Assembly (NCBI RefSeq): GCF_014647375.1
Contig: NZ_BMPB01000001.1
Span: forward strand, 744,001 to 808,000
Source: Parabacteroides faecis
Lineage (GTDB): Bacteria > Bacteroidota > Bacteroidia > Bacteroidales > Tannerellaceae
Length of the DNA: 64,000 nt
Direction of reading: 5' to 3'
In this document: positions 36,600 to 44,196 of the stretch, in pieces
Layout: every line of letters begins with the position of its first letter
Numbering within the stretch: position 1 is the stretch's first letter
The notes under the pieces: model-generated
Seen by the model: only the letters and a program-made list of their open reading frames with translations
The model's database searches: none
Told to the model about the DNA's origin: nothing
Made by a program: the position numbers and the translations under genes

Positions 36600-37835
36600 A
36601 TGAAGAGTACATTTTCAGTAATCTACTACCTCAAGCGTCAGGTAGTGAAAAAGGACGGGACAGTTCCCGTCATGGGACGCATCACGGTGGACGGCAGCCA
36701 GACACAGTTCAGCTGCAAACTGACTGTCGATCCGAAACTGTGGGACACCAAAGGTGGACGTGTCACGGGCAGAAGCACGGCGGCACTCGAAACGAACCGT
36801 ATGCTTGACAAGATGCGGGTACGCATCAACAGGCATTATCAGGAAATCATGGAGCGTGACAACTTCGTCACGGCGGAGAAGGTGAAGAACGCCTTTCTCG
36901 GACTGGAACACCGCTACCACACGCTGATGCAGGTGTTCCGCCAGCACAACGAGGACTACGAGAAGCAGGTGGAGGCAGGCATGAAAGCCAAAGGCACGCT
37001 GCTGAAGTACCGCACCGTTTACAAGCACATGCAAGAGTTCCTCGACATCCGCTACCATGTGAAGGACATCGCCCTAAAAGAGCTTACCCCGGCTTTCATC
37101 TCCGACTTCGAGATGTTCCTGCGCACGGACAAGCACTGCTGCACCAATACCGTGTGGCTGTACGTCTGCCCGTTACGGACGATGGTATTCATCGCCATCA
37201 ACAACGAGTGGCTGACGCGCGACCCGTTCCGCGAGTATGAAATCAAGAAGGAGGAAACAACACGCAGTTTCCTGACCAAAGATGAGATCCGCCTGCTGAT
37301 GGAGGGGAAACTGAAAAACGCCAAACAGGAATTGTACCGCGACCTCTACCTGTTCTGCGCCTTCACGGGGCTGTCGTTCGCGGATATGCGCAACCTTACG
37401 GAAGAGAATATCCGCACCTACTTCGACGAACACGAGTGGATAAACATCAACCGCCAGAAAACGGGCGTGGTGTCCAACATCCGCCTGCTCGACATCGCCA
37501 ACCGCATAATCGGCAAATACCGGGGACTGTGCGGGGACGGCAGGATATTTCCCGTTCCGCATTATAACACGTGCCTTGCCGGTATCCGTGCCGTCGCCAA
37601 GCGTTGCGGCATCACCAAGCATATCACGTGGCATCAGAGCCGCCACACGGCAGCCACGACGATATTCCTCTCCAACGGTGTTCCCATCGAAACGGTCAGC
37701 TCCATGCTCGGACACAAGAGCATAAAGACGACGCAGATTTACGCAAAGATAACCAAAGAGAAGCTCAATCAGGACATGGAGAACCTTGCCGCAAGATTGA
37801 ACGGCGTCGAGGAATTTGCAGGTTGCACCATCTAA
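36600..37835 (+). CDS. intDOT: IntDOT-type tyrosine recombinase (element integrase)
   Basis: A 411-residue integrase that integrates and excises the element at short TTTGC-containing cores. The core-binding domain (about 105-205) and catalytic domain (about 220-400) are clear. Catalytic positions by count are His345 and Arg348 (WHQSRHTA), a His in LGHKS and nucleophile Tyr381 (QIYAK). The position of the usual first Arg is Ser259 (TGLSFADM), the hallmark of IntDOT, which lacks that Arg. The length and these positions match CTnDOT integrase. The start is ATG 36600; an open frame continues 26 codons upstream but lacks integrase-like sequence. Confidence 0.96.
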   Translation: MKSTFSVIYYLKRQVVKKDGTVPVMGRITVDGSQTQFSCKLTVDPKLWDTKGGRVTGRSTAALETNRMLDKMRVRINRHYQEIMERDNFVTAEKVKNAFLGLEHRYHTLMQVFRQHNEDYEKQVEAGMKAKGTLLKYRTVYKHMQEFLDIRYHVKDIALKELTPAFISDFEMFLRTDKHCCTNTVWLYVCPLRTMVFIAINNEWLTRDPFREYEIKKEETTRSFLTKDEIRLLMEGKLKNAKQELYRDLYLFCAFTGLSFADMRNLTEENIRTYFDEHEWININRQKTGVVSNIRLLDIANRIIGKYRGLCGDGRIFPVPHYNTCLAGIRAVAKRCGITKHITWHQSRHTAATTIFLSNGVPIETVSSMLGHKSIKTTQIYAKITKEKLNQDMENLAARLNGVEEFAGCTI

Positions 37836-37846
37836 AAAGAAAAGCC

Positions 37847-38209
37847 ATGAAACGTGACACAATCATCATCGAGGACAAGGCAGTCAGCGTAACCGGTAAC
37901 GACGTGTGGATGACCGCCACCGAAATAGCCGGATTGTTCCATACGACCGTCCCGGCAGTGAACGCCGCCATCAGAGCCGTCCGCAAGTCGGACGTGCTGA
38001 ACGACTACGAGGTGTGCCGCTACATGCAGCTTGAAAACGGGCTGCACGCGGACGTGTACGCCCTTGAAATCATCATCCCGGTCGCTTTCAGGGTGAATAC
38101 CTACAACACCCACCTGTTCCGCACATGGCTGGTGGGAAAGGCACTCTCACAAGAGAAACGGCAGACATACGTGATGTTCATACAGAACGGAAAAGCCGGG
38201 TATTGCTGA
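37847..38209 (+). CDS. Small RhuM-like protein
   Basis: A 120-residue protein starting 11 bp after the integrase stop. It resembles the N-terminal part of RhuM-family proteins: VWMTATEIAGLFHTTVPAVN is a helix-turn-helix-like unit, and ALEIIIPVAFRVNTYNTHLFRTW matches the conserved core around the (V/A)xxRVN motif. RhuM itself is much longer (about 340 residues); here only this unit remains. It is probably cotranscribed with intDOT. A DNA-related accessory role is possible but not shown. Confidence 0.75.
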   Translation: MKRDTIIIEDKAVSVTGNDVWMTATEIAGLFHTTVPAVNAAIRAVRKSDVLNDYEVCRYMQLENGLHADVYALEIIIPVAFRVNTYNTHLFRTWLVGKALSQEKRQTYVMFIQNGKAGYC

Positions 38210-38230
38210 TTGCACATACCCCATAAGACA

Positions 38231-38275
38231 AGTAAACGGGTAGCACCACAAAAGGTGTCACCCGTTTACTTTTTC
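38231..38275. terminator. Bidirectional terminator between convergent genes
   Basis: AGTAAACGGGT (38231-38241) and ACCCGTTTACT (38260-38270) form an 11-bp perfect stem with an inner CACC/GGTG pair, followed by TTTTT. It separates the intDOT transcript from the minus-strand HTH genes. Confidence 0.85.
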
Positions 38276-38286
38276 ATGAAACCGCC

Positions 38287-38592
38287 TCACTCCAGCGGCT
38301 TGCGGTAGTTCGCTTCCAGTACCCCGCGCAGCCCCGTTTCCGGGTAAAGCACCTTCCCTCCCAAAAGTATGAAGGGCAACACGCGGTTGTTGCGGTATTC
38401 CTGCAAGGTGCGCCGGCTCACACGGAGCAGTTCCGACACCTCGCCGTCCGTCAGGTAACGTTCCCCGTCCAGCGGAGGACGGTAGCTTTCCAGAAATGCG
38501 GACAGCCATTTCGAGCCTTTGCGCATATCCTGCACCACAGAGGCTATCGGCTCGTCTTCCATCGTAAAAACATCGTTGTTCTCGTTCATCAT
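38287..38592 (-). CDS. Helix-turn-helix (excisionase-like) protein 1
   Basis: A 101-residue protein with an HTH_17/MerR-like winged helix near its end (YLTDGEVSELLRVSRRTLQEYRNNRVLPFILLGGKVLYP, seen as helix SELLRVSRRTLQEYR and wing ILLGGKVLYP). This is the fold of small recombination directionality factors. The start at 38592 (Met-Met) leaves a 31-bp gap after the neighbouring gene; an upstream ATG at 38655 would overlap it. It is second in a minus-strand pair that diverges from the excision operon. Confidence 0.75.
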   Translation of the reverse strand: MMNENNDVFTMEDEPIASVVQDMRKGSKWLSAFLESYRPPLDGERYLTDGEVSELLRVSRRTLQEYRNNRVLPFILLGGKVLYPETGLRGVLEANYRKPLE

Positions 38593-38623
38593 AACTTCGG
38601 ATTCAGTGGGTGAATAAATCAAA

Positions 38624-38923
38624 TCATCTGCCGTGCGGATAGAGCGTGCCGACAAGCGGTATCAGCCGCTTCACCTCCTCTGGCTTGTAATAGAACCTGC
38701 GGTTTATCTGCGAGTAGCCGATAAGCCGCCTGTCACGCAGCGTCTGCAACGTGCGCGGGCTTATTCTCAACTGCCCGCAGACCTCCTCGCCCGTGAGCCA
38801 TCTTTCCATGCGCCCCGTGTCGCTTTTGCGCCTCAGGGCGGCGACCTTCTCCGAGAGTGCGCCGAATGCCGCCACCATCATCTCGAAAGTCTTTTTCTCG
38901 ATAGATACTATTTCCATATTCAT
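38624..38923 (-). CDS. Helix-turn-helix (excisionase-like) protein 2
   Basis: A 99-residue protein: an N-terminal helix with heptad-like spacing (FEMMVAAFGALSEKVAALRR), then an HTH_17 unit WLTGEEVCGQLRISPRTLQ with wing INRRFYYKPEEV. Start at ATG 38923, 12-26 bp downstream of a -7 box; the in-frame ATG at 38965 lies upstream of that box. It is related in layout to Xis2c and Xis2d encoded on the other strand. In CTnDOT-type elements such genes lie in the excision control region; the exact role here is unknown. Confidence 0.75.
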   Translation of the reverse strand: MNMEIVSIEKKTFEMMVAAFGALSEKVAALRRKSDTGRMERWLTGEEVCGQLRISPRTLQTLRDRRLIGYSQINRRFYYKPEEVKRLIPLVGTLYPHGR

Positions 38924-38941
38924 GTCATTTAGAGTTTGCCG

Positions 38942-38949
38942 CAAAGGTA
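38942..38949 (-). promoter_or_regulatory. -7 box of the minus-strand HTH pair
   Basis: On the minus strand this reads TACCTTTG, an exact TAnnTTTG match; the start would be near 38935, just before ATG 38923. Confidence 0.65.
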
Positions 38950-39041
38950 ACGAAACGGCATACAAGACGTATCGTTTTCCGCTGAAAGGCTGCCTGTTGC
39001 GCCGTTTGACCGGGTTACGGAGCCATCTTCCGCAAAAATCT

Positions 39042-39056
39042 TACGTGAGTCACGTA
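39042..39056. promoter_or_regulatory. Perfect 15-bp palindrome, candidate RteC site of the excision operon
   Basis: TACGTGA-G-TCACGTA. It is centred about 54 bp upstream of the start expected from a near-consensus -7 box GAATTTTG (39089-39096), before xis2c. CTnDOT RteC is known to activate the excision operon by binding inverted half-sites upstream of its promoter, which fits this position. The identity of the bound protein is inference. Confidence 0.6.
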
Positions 39057-39124
39057 GTGAGTTGTTAAAGCCCCTTTTGTTTATTGCCGAATTTTGTCGC
39101 AGAAACAAAAAGAAAGGACTGAAC

Positions 39125-39487
39125 ATGAAAGTGATAACAATGGAAAGTTCCGCCTACAAGGAGATGATGGCGCAGATTGCGAACATCGCAGGGTACATCC
39201 GCGAGGCAAGGGACGAGAAGAAACGGAAGCGGGAAACCGAAGACAAGCTGCTTGACACGGCACAGGCGGCGAAGATGCTCAACGTGAGCAAGCGCACCAT
39301 GCAGCGTATGCGCACCGACCACCGTATCGAGTATGTGGTGGTACGCGGAAGCTGCCGCTACCGCCTTTCCGAGATACTGCGGCTATTGGAGGACAACACA
39401 GTAAGGAACGAGGAAGGGACAATAGACACCCTGTTCCACAACCACACGCTGCGCACGGGCGGCAAACCAAAAGGAAGGAGGACATAG
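39125..39487 (+). CDS. xis2c: Excision protein Xis2c-like
   Basis: A 120-residue basic DNA-binding protein, first of the four-gene excision operon. A helical N-terminus (AYKEMMAQIANIAGYIREARDEKKRKRE, two halves) precedes an HTH_17 unit LLDTAQAAKMLNVSKRTMQ with wing VVRGSCRYRLSEI. In CTnDOT, Xis2c and Xis2d act with IntDOT for excision and also activate transfer genes. Start ATG 39125 was chosen over an in-frame ATG at 39062 that lies upstream of the expected transcription start. The stop is 3 bp before xis2d. Confidence 0.87.
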   Translation: MKVITMESSAYKEMMAQIANIAGYIREARDEKKRKRETEDKLLDTAQAAKMLNVSKRTMQRMRTDHRIEYVVVRGSCRYRLSEILRLLEDNTVRNEEGTIDTLFHNHTLRTGGKPKGRRT

Positions 39488-39490
39488 GTC

Positions 39491-39841
39491 ATGGAACTGC
39501 TCACACGAAACAACTTCGAGGGCTGGATGCAGAAGCTGATGGAACGGCTCGACCGTCAGGACGAACTGCTGCTGGCGATGAAGGCTGAGGGGAAACAGCC
39601 CACTATCACGGAAAGCATCCGCCTTTTCGACAATCAGGATTTGTGCATGTTGCTCCAGATAAGCAAACGCACCCTCCAACGCTACCGCAGCGTAGGCGCA
39701 TTGCCCTACAAGACGCTGGGCAAGAAGACCTATTACAGCGAGGAGGACGTGCTGACATTCCTTTCCAACCATATCAAGGACTTCAAAAAGGAAGATATAG
39801 CCTTCTACAAGGCTCGTATCCATAATTTCTTTCATAAATAA
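39491..39841 (+). CDS. xis2d: Excision protein Xis2d-like
   Basis: A 116-residue basic protein with the same architecture as its neighbour: helical start (WMQKLMERLDRQDELLLAMK), HTH_17 unit LFDNQDLCMLLQISKRTLQ, wing LGKKTYYSEEDVLTFL. It is the second recombination directionality factor of the CTnDOT excision operon and also a transfer-operon activator in that system. Three bp separate it from xis2c and 20 bp from the next gene, consistent with one transcript. Confidence 0.87.
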   Translation: MELLTRNNFEGWMQKLMERLDRQDELLLAMKAEGKQPTITESIRLFDNQDLCMLLQISKRTLQRYRSVGALPYKTLGKKTYYSEEDVLTFLSNHIKDFKKEDIAFYKARIHNFFHK

Positions 39842-39861
39842 CCCATTAAAACATTTTTCAG

Positions 39862-41433
39862 ATGGCAAAGAAAAAAGACGAAAAGGACGTGCTGGTAGTC
39901 CGTGACGAGAAGACAGGCGAGATCAGCGTGGTAGCCGGGCTGAACGCGGACGGCACACCCAAGCGCACCCCCGCAAAAGCGGAGAACGCGCAGAGTTTCC
40001 TGCAATTCGACCGACATGGCGACGTGCTGGACAACTTCTTCAAGAACTTCTTCCGGCAGTGCAAGGAACCCAGCCGCTTCGGTTTCTACCGCATTGCGGC
40101 AGACCAAGCTGAAAATCTCTTAGAGGTGATGAAGCAACTGCTGAAAGACCCCGAAGCGAACAAGGAGCTGCTCGCCCCTCACAAGGTGGACACCTCCGAC
40201 TATGAGAAGAAGGTGCAGGAAGAGATGGCAGCACAACAGACAGAGAAACAAGAACCTCAAAAACAGGAGAACATGGAACAACGGAAAGAACAGCAACAGG
40301 ACAAATCCGAACAGATGCAGGGCAAACGTGGCTACCAGCCCATCGACGAGAGTAAAATCAACTGGCAGGAGCTGGAGGACAGATGGGGCGTAAAGCGGGA
40401 CAACCTTGAAAAGTCCGGCGACCTTACGAAGATGCTCAACTATGGCAAGTCCGACTTGGTAAAGGTCAAACCGACCTTCGGCGGCGAATCATTCGAGCTG
40501 GACGCCCGCCTCTCCTTCAAGAAGGACGGTGAGGGAAACATCAGCCTCGTGCCGCACTTCATCCGCAAGGAGCAGAAGCTGGATGAGTACAAGGAACACA
40601 AATTCTCCGACAATGACCGGAAGAACCTCCGCGAAACGGGCAATCTCGGTAGGGTCGTGGACATTGTGGACAGGGAAACGGGCGAGATCATCCCCTCCTA
40701 CATCAGCATCGACCGCAAGACGAATGAAATCACGGACATTCCGGCAAGCAGGGTGCGCATCCCGGAGCGCATCGGCAAGACGGAAATCACCACGCAGGAG
40801 CGGGACATGCTCCGCGCCGGACTGCCCGTACGCGACAAGCTCATCGAGCGCAACGACGGCAGAAAGTTCGTCACCACCCTGCAAGTGAACGTGGAGCAGC
40901 GCGGCGTGGAGTTCGTGCCGGGAACCGGCAAGTCGCCCCGTACCGCACAGACACAGGAAACCAAAGGCGACACATCGAAAAGTCAGGCGCAGGGCGGGGA
41001 AAATGCCGCACAGACCAAGAAGGAGCAACGCCGCAACACGTGGACGAACGAGGACGGCAGCATCCGCCCCATCAGCAAATGGAGCGGCGTGAGCTTCACC
41101 GACCAGCAGAAAGCCGACTATGTGGCGGGTAAAGCCGTGAAGCTGGAGAACGTGACCGACAAGCAGGGCTTCCATGCCACGATGTATATCAAGTTCAACC
41201 CGGAGAAGGGACGCCCGTACCGCTACGACACGAACCCTGACAATGCACAGCAGGTTGCTCCGTCCAACGAGAGCCGCACGCAGGTGGCGGTGAACAACGA
41301 TGGCAAGACCAACGAGGCTACAAAGAATCTGAGAGAGCCGTTGCAGAAAGGTCAGACCAACCCGAAGGACGCCCGCCAGCAACAGCAGCAGGAGAAGCCG
41401 CAGAAGAAAACGGGCAAGGGCATGAAAATGTAA
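39862..41433 (+). CDS. Excision-operon orf3 protein (DUF4099/DUF3945)
   Basis: A 523-residue hydrophilic protein. Residues about 40-115 match the DUF4099 type (FLQFDRHGDVLDNFFKNFF), then a Gln/Glu-rich linker (about 120-150), then two DUF3945-like parts (WGVKRDNLEKSGDLTKML and the region around GRVVDIVDRETGEIIPSYIS), and a low-complexity tail rich in Gln and Lys (QQQQQEKPQKKTGKG). It occupies the orf3 position between xis2d and exc. In CTnDOT orf3 is not essential for excision and its function is not established. Confidence 0.82.
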   Translation: MAKKKDEKDVLVVRDEKTGEISVVAGLNADGTPKRTPAKAENAQSFLQFDRHGDVLDNFFKNFFRQCKEPSRFGFYRIAADQAENLLEVMKQLLKDPEANKELLAPHKVDTSDYEKKVQEEMAAQQTEKQEPQKQENMEQRKEQQQDKSEQMQGKRGYQPIDESKINWQELEDRWGVKRDNLEKSGDLTKMLNYGKSDLVKVKPTFGGESFELDARLSFKKDGEGNISLVPHFIRKEQKLDEYKEHKFSDNDRKNLRETGNLGRVVDIVDRETGEIIPSYISIDRKTNEITDIPASRVRIPERIGKTEITTQERDMLRAGLPVRDKLIERNDGRKFVTTLQVNVEQRGVEFVPGTGKSPRTAQTQETKGDTSKSQAQGGENAAQTKKEQRRNTWTNEDGSIRPISKWSGVSFTDQQKADYVAGKAVKLENVTDKQGFHATMYIKFNPEKGRPYRYDTNPDNAQQVAPSNESRTQVAVNNDGKTNEATKNLREPLQKGQTNPKDARQQQQQEKPQKKTGKGMKM

Positions 41434-41493
41434 TCCCGTGTCCGCCACTGAATCCAAAATAAAATCCAAAGTATCAACAAAAAAGAAGAAGAC

Positions 41494-43581
41494 ATGAAGA
41501 CAATCATTGCAGAAAAGCCCTCCGTGGCACGTGAAATCGCCCGCATCGTGGGCGCGACAAAGAGAGAGGAAGGATATTTCGAGGGAGGCGGTTATGCCGT
41601 GACATGGGCATTCGGACACCTCGTTCAGCTTGCCATGCCCGACGGCTACGGCGTGCGCGGATTTGTCCGTGACAACCTCCCGATTATTCCCGACACATTC
41701 ACGCTCGTCCCCCGTCAGGTCAGGACGGAGAAAGGTTACAAGCCCGACAGCGGCGTGGTGTCGCAGATAAAAGTCATCAAAAGACTGTTCGACACAAGCG
41801 AACATATCATCGTGGCGACCGATGCCGGACGCGAGGGAGAGCTTATCTTCCGCTACCTCTACCACTATACGGGTTGCACCACTCCTTTCGTGCGCCTGTG
41901 GATCAGCTCTCTCACCGACAAAGCTATCCGCGAGGGACTGCGGAAACTCGAAGACGGCAGCAAATACGACAACCTCTACCTCGCCGCCAAAGCGCGGAGC
42001 GAATCCGACTGGCTCGTGGGCATCAACGGCACACAGGCGTTATCCATCGCCGCCGGACACGGCACGTATTCCGTGGGGCGGGTGCAGACACCAACGTTGG
42101 CTATGGTATGTGAACGCTACTGGGAGAACCGCCGCTTTACGTCCGAAGCATTCTGGCAGCTCCATATCGCAACGGACGGTTGCGACGGCGAAGTCGTGAA
42201 ATTCTCATCCTCCGAGAAATGGAAAGAGAAAGAACCGGCGATGGAACTATATAATAAGGTAAAGGCGGCAGGTTGCGCCACTGTCACGAAAGCCGAGCGC
42301 AAGGAGAAGACGGAGGAAACTCCCTTGCTCTACGACCTGACCACGCTCCAGAAAGAAGCCAACGCCAAGCACGGCTTCACGGCGGAACAGACGCTTGAAA
42401 TCGCGCAGAAACTCTACGAAAAGAAGTTGATAACCTATCCGAGAACGGGAAGCCGCTACATCCCCGAAGACGTGTTTGCCGAAATTCCCAAACTGCTCGC
42501 TTTCATCGGCACACAGCCCGAATGGAAAGACAAGGTGCGGGCAAAAGCCGCCCCGACACGCCGCAGCGTGGACGACGGCAAGGTGACAGACCACCATGCC
42601 CTGCTCGTCACGGGTGAGAAACCGCTCTTCCTCTCCAAAGAGGACAATACCATCTATCAGATGATTGCCGGGCGCATGGTCGAGGCATTCTCTGAGAAAT
42701 GCGTCAAGGATGTGACCACTGTCACGGCGGAATGTGCCGGAGTGGAGTTTACCGTAAAAGGCAGCGTCGTGAAGCAAACCGGATGGCGTGCCGTCTATGG
42801 CGAGGAAAAAGAGGAAATTACCATCCCCGGCTGGCAGGAAGGCGACACGCTGACACCGAAAGGCTCGTCCATTACCGAAGGAAAGACCAAACCCAAGCCG
42901 CTGCATACCGAAGCCACCCTGCTCTCGGCAATGGAAACGGCGGGCAAGGAAATTGAGGACGACGCACTGCGGCAGGCGATGAAGGACTGTGGCATCGGTA
43001 CTCCCGCCACACGCGCCTCCATCATCGAAACGCTTTTCAAGCGCGGTTACATGGAACGCTGCAAGAAGTCGCTTGTTCCCACCGAAAAAGGACTTGCCCT
43101 CAATTCCGTCGTCAAGACGATGCGCATCGCCGATGTTGCCATGACGGGCGAATGGGAAAAGGAGCTGGCGCGTATCGAGCGCGGGGAACTGTCCGACGAC
43201 ACCTTCCGCAAGGAGATAGAGGCGTACACACGTGAGATAACCTCCGAACTGATCTCGTGCGACAAGCTCTTCGGCAGCCGTGACTCCGGCTGCGCGTGTC
43301 CCAAGTGTGGCACGGGCAGGATGCGGTTCTACGGCAAGGTGGTACGCTGCGACAACACGGAGTGCGGACTGCCCGTGTTCCGGCTGAAAGCGGGACGCAC
43401 CCTGTCCGACGATGAAATCAAAGACCTGCTCACCGAAGGGCATACCAAGCTGCTCAAAGGGTTCAAGAGCAAACAGGGCAAGAGTTTCGATGCTGTTGTC
43501 GCCTTTGACGGGGAATATAACACGACTTTTGTGTTCCCGGAGGCTAAAAAGGACAAGAAATTTTCAGGACGGAAGAAATAG
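41494..43581 (+). CDS. exc: DNA topoisomerase III, excision protein Exc
   Basis: A 695-residue type IA topoisomerase that relaxes negatively supercoiled DNA by single-strand passage. TOPRIM motifs EKPSVAREIA (residues 8-17) and ATDAGREGELIF (about 109-120), SVGRVQTPTLAM, and catalytic Tyr in LITYPRTGSRYIPED (about 311) are intact. A C-terminal zinc ribbon (CACPKCG then CDNTECG) is present. It is the fourth gene of the excision operon. CTnDOT Exc has topoisomerase activity in vitro and aids excision in vivo. Chromosomal TopB is normally encoded elsewhere, so this is the element's own copy. Confidence 0.95.
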   Translation: MKTIIAEKPSVAREIARIVGATKREEGYFEGGGYAVTWAFGHLVQLAMPDGYGVRGFVRDNLPIIPDTFTLVPRQVRTEKGYKPDSGVVSQIKVIKRLFDTSEHIIVATDAGREGELIFRYLYHYTGCTTPFVRLWISSLTDKAIREGLRKLEDGSKYDNLYLAAKARSESDWLVGINGTQALSIAAGHGTYSVGRVQTPTLAMVCERYWENRRFTSEAFWQLHIATDGCDGEVVKFSSSEKWKEKEPAMELYNKVKAAGCATVTKAERKEKTEETPLLYDLTTLQKEANAKHGFTAEQTLEIAQKLYEKKLITYPRTGSRYIPEDVFAEIPKLLAFIGTQPEWKDKVRAKAAPTRRSVDDGKVTDHHALLVTGEKPLFLSKEDNTIYQMIAGRMVEAFSEKCVKDVTTVTAECAGVEFTVKGSVVKQTGWRAVYGEEKEEITIPGWQEGDTLTPKGSSITEGKTKPKPLHTEATLLSAMETAGKEIEDDALRQAMKDCGIGTPATRASIIETLFKRGYMERCKKSLVPTEKGLALNSVVKTMRIADVAMTGEWEKELARIERGELSDDTFRKEIEAYTREITSELISCDKLFGSRDSGCACPKCGTGRMRFYGKVVRCDNTECGLPVFRLKAGRTLSDDEIKDLLTEGHTKLLKGFKSKQGKSFDAVVAFDGEYNTTFVFPEAKKDKKFSGRKK

Positions 43582-43584
43582 TAT

Positions 43585-43592
43585 TAACTTTG
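43585..43592 (+). promoter_or_regulatory. -7 box after exc
   Basis: TAACTTTG matches TAnnTTTG exactly and begins 4 bp after the exc stop codon. Transcription would start near 43599 and meet the hairpin at 43659 before the DUF1896 gene. Confidence 0.55.
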
Positions 43593-43658
43593 CCACTTGT
43601 TCAGAGTAATGAATTGTTCTTCGATACCGGATTACACTCATACTTTGGATTTAGTGGT

Positions 43659-43688
43659 GGCACTCGGAGGGATACCGAGTGCCTTTTT
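43659..43688 (+). terminator. Intrinsic terminator or attenuator before the DUF1896 gene
   Basis: GGCACTCGG (43659-43667), AGGGATA loop, CCGAGTGCC (43675-43683), then TTTTT. It ends the excision operon. Because a -7 box lies between exc and this hairpin, it may also attenuate the next transcript. Confidence 0.85.
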
Positions 43689-43743
43689 CTTCCTTTTTCC
43701 AACCGATTATCCCGTTAATTATCAATCCGCTAAATCCAAAGTA

Positions 43744-44196
43744 ATGAACAACAAGAAGAAAAACGAGGGTCAGACCGACTTTTCCTATTACGGTCTGTAC
43801 CTGCTGGACTATCTCCGCACGAACAAGTTTGAACAGGCTGACGACACCGCTTTCATACGGGAACGGGCCGACCGTGCCGCCGAAACGTATGAGAGGGCAC
43901 GGCTTGAAGGCTATCCCGCCGATGGTGCGCAGGAACTGGCGATGGACACGCTGCTGCGCGGGCTGCATTATTCCCGTTACGCCATCCTCCGCGAAGTCGT
44001 GGAAAACGAGTTTGCCGATGAAGTGCCGGAAGAGAAGCGTGAAGCCTTTGTCCTGAAACTGCTGCCGCTTGTCGGCAACGTGTTCTCCGTCTATGACCTC
44101 TCGGATGACAATTTCGCCCTGTCTTCCGATTACGACCTGCTCTACACGGAGCTGACGGGAGCAACCGTCCTTTACTTAGACGAATATGGCGTTTAA
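43744..44196 (+). CDS. DUF1896 family protein
   Basis: A 150-residue, acidic, mostly helical protein with the DUF1896 pattern ([22 protein letters not shown], here seen as [12 protein letters not shown] then RTNKFEQAD, and later [21 protein letters not shown]). The family occurs almost only in Bacteroidetes conjugative elements, directly before the large methylase/helicase gene, as here with an 11-bp overlap. Function unknown; a partner of the downstream protein is a fair guess. The ATG at 43744 was chosen; the in-frame upstream stretch crosses the terminator. Confidence 0.8.
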   Translation: MNNKKKNEGQTDFSYYGLYLLDYLRTNKFEQADDTAFIRERADRAAETYERARLEGYPADGAQELAMDTLLRGLHYSRYAILREVVENEFADEVPEEKREAFVLKLLPLVGNVFSVYDLSDDNFALSSDYDLLYTELTGATVLYLDEYGV

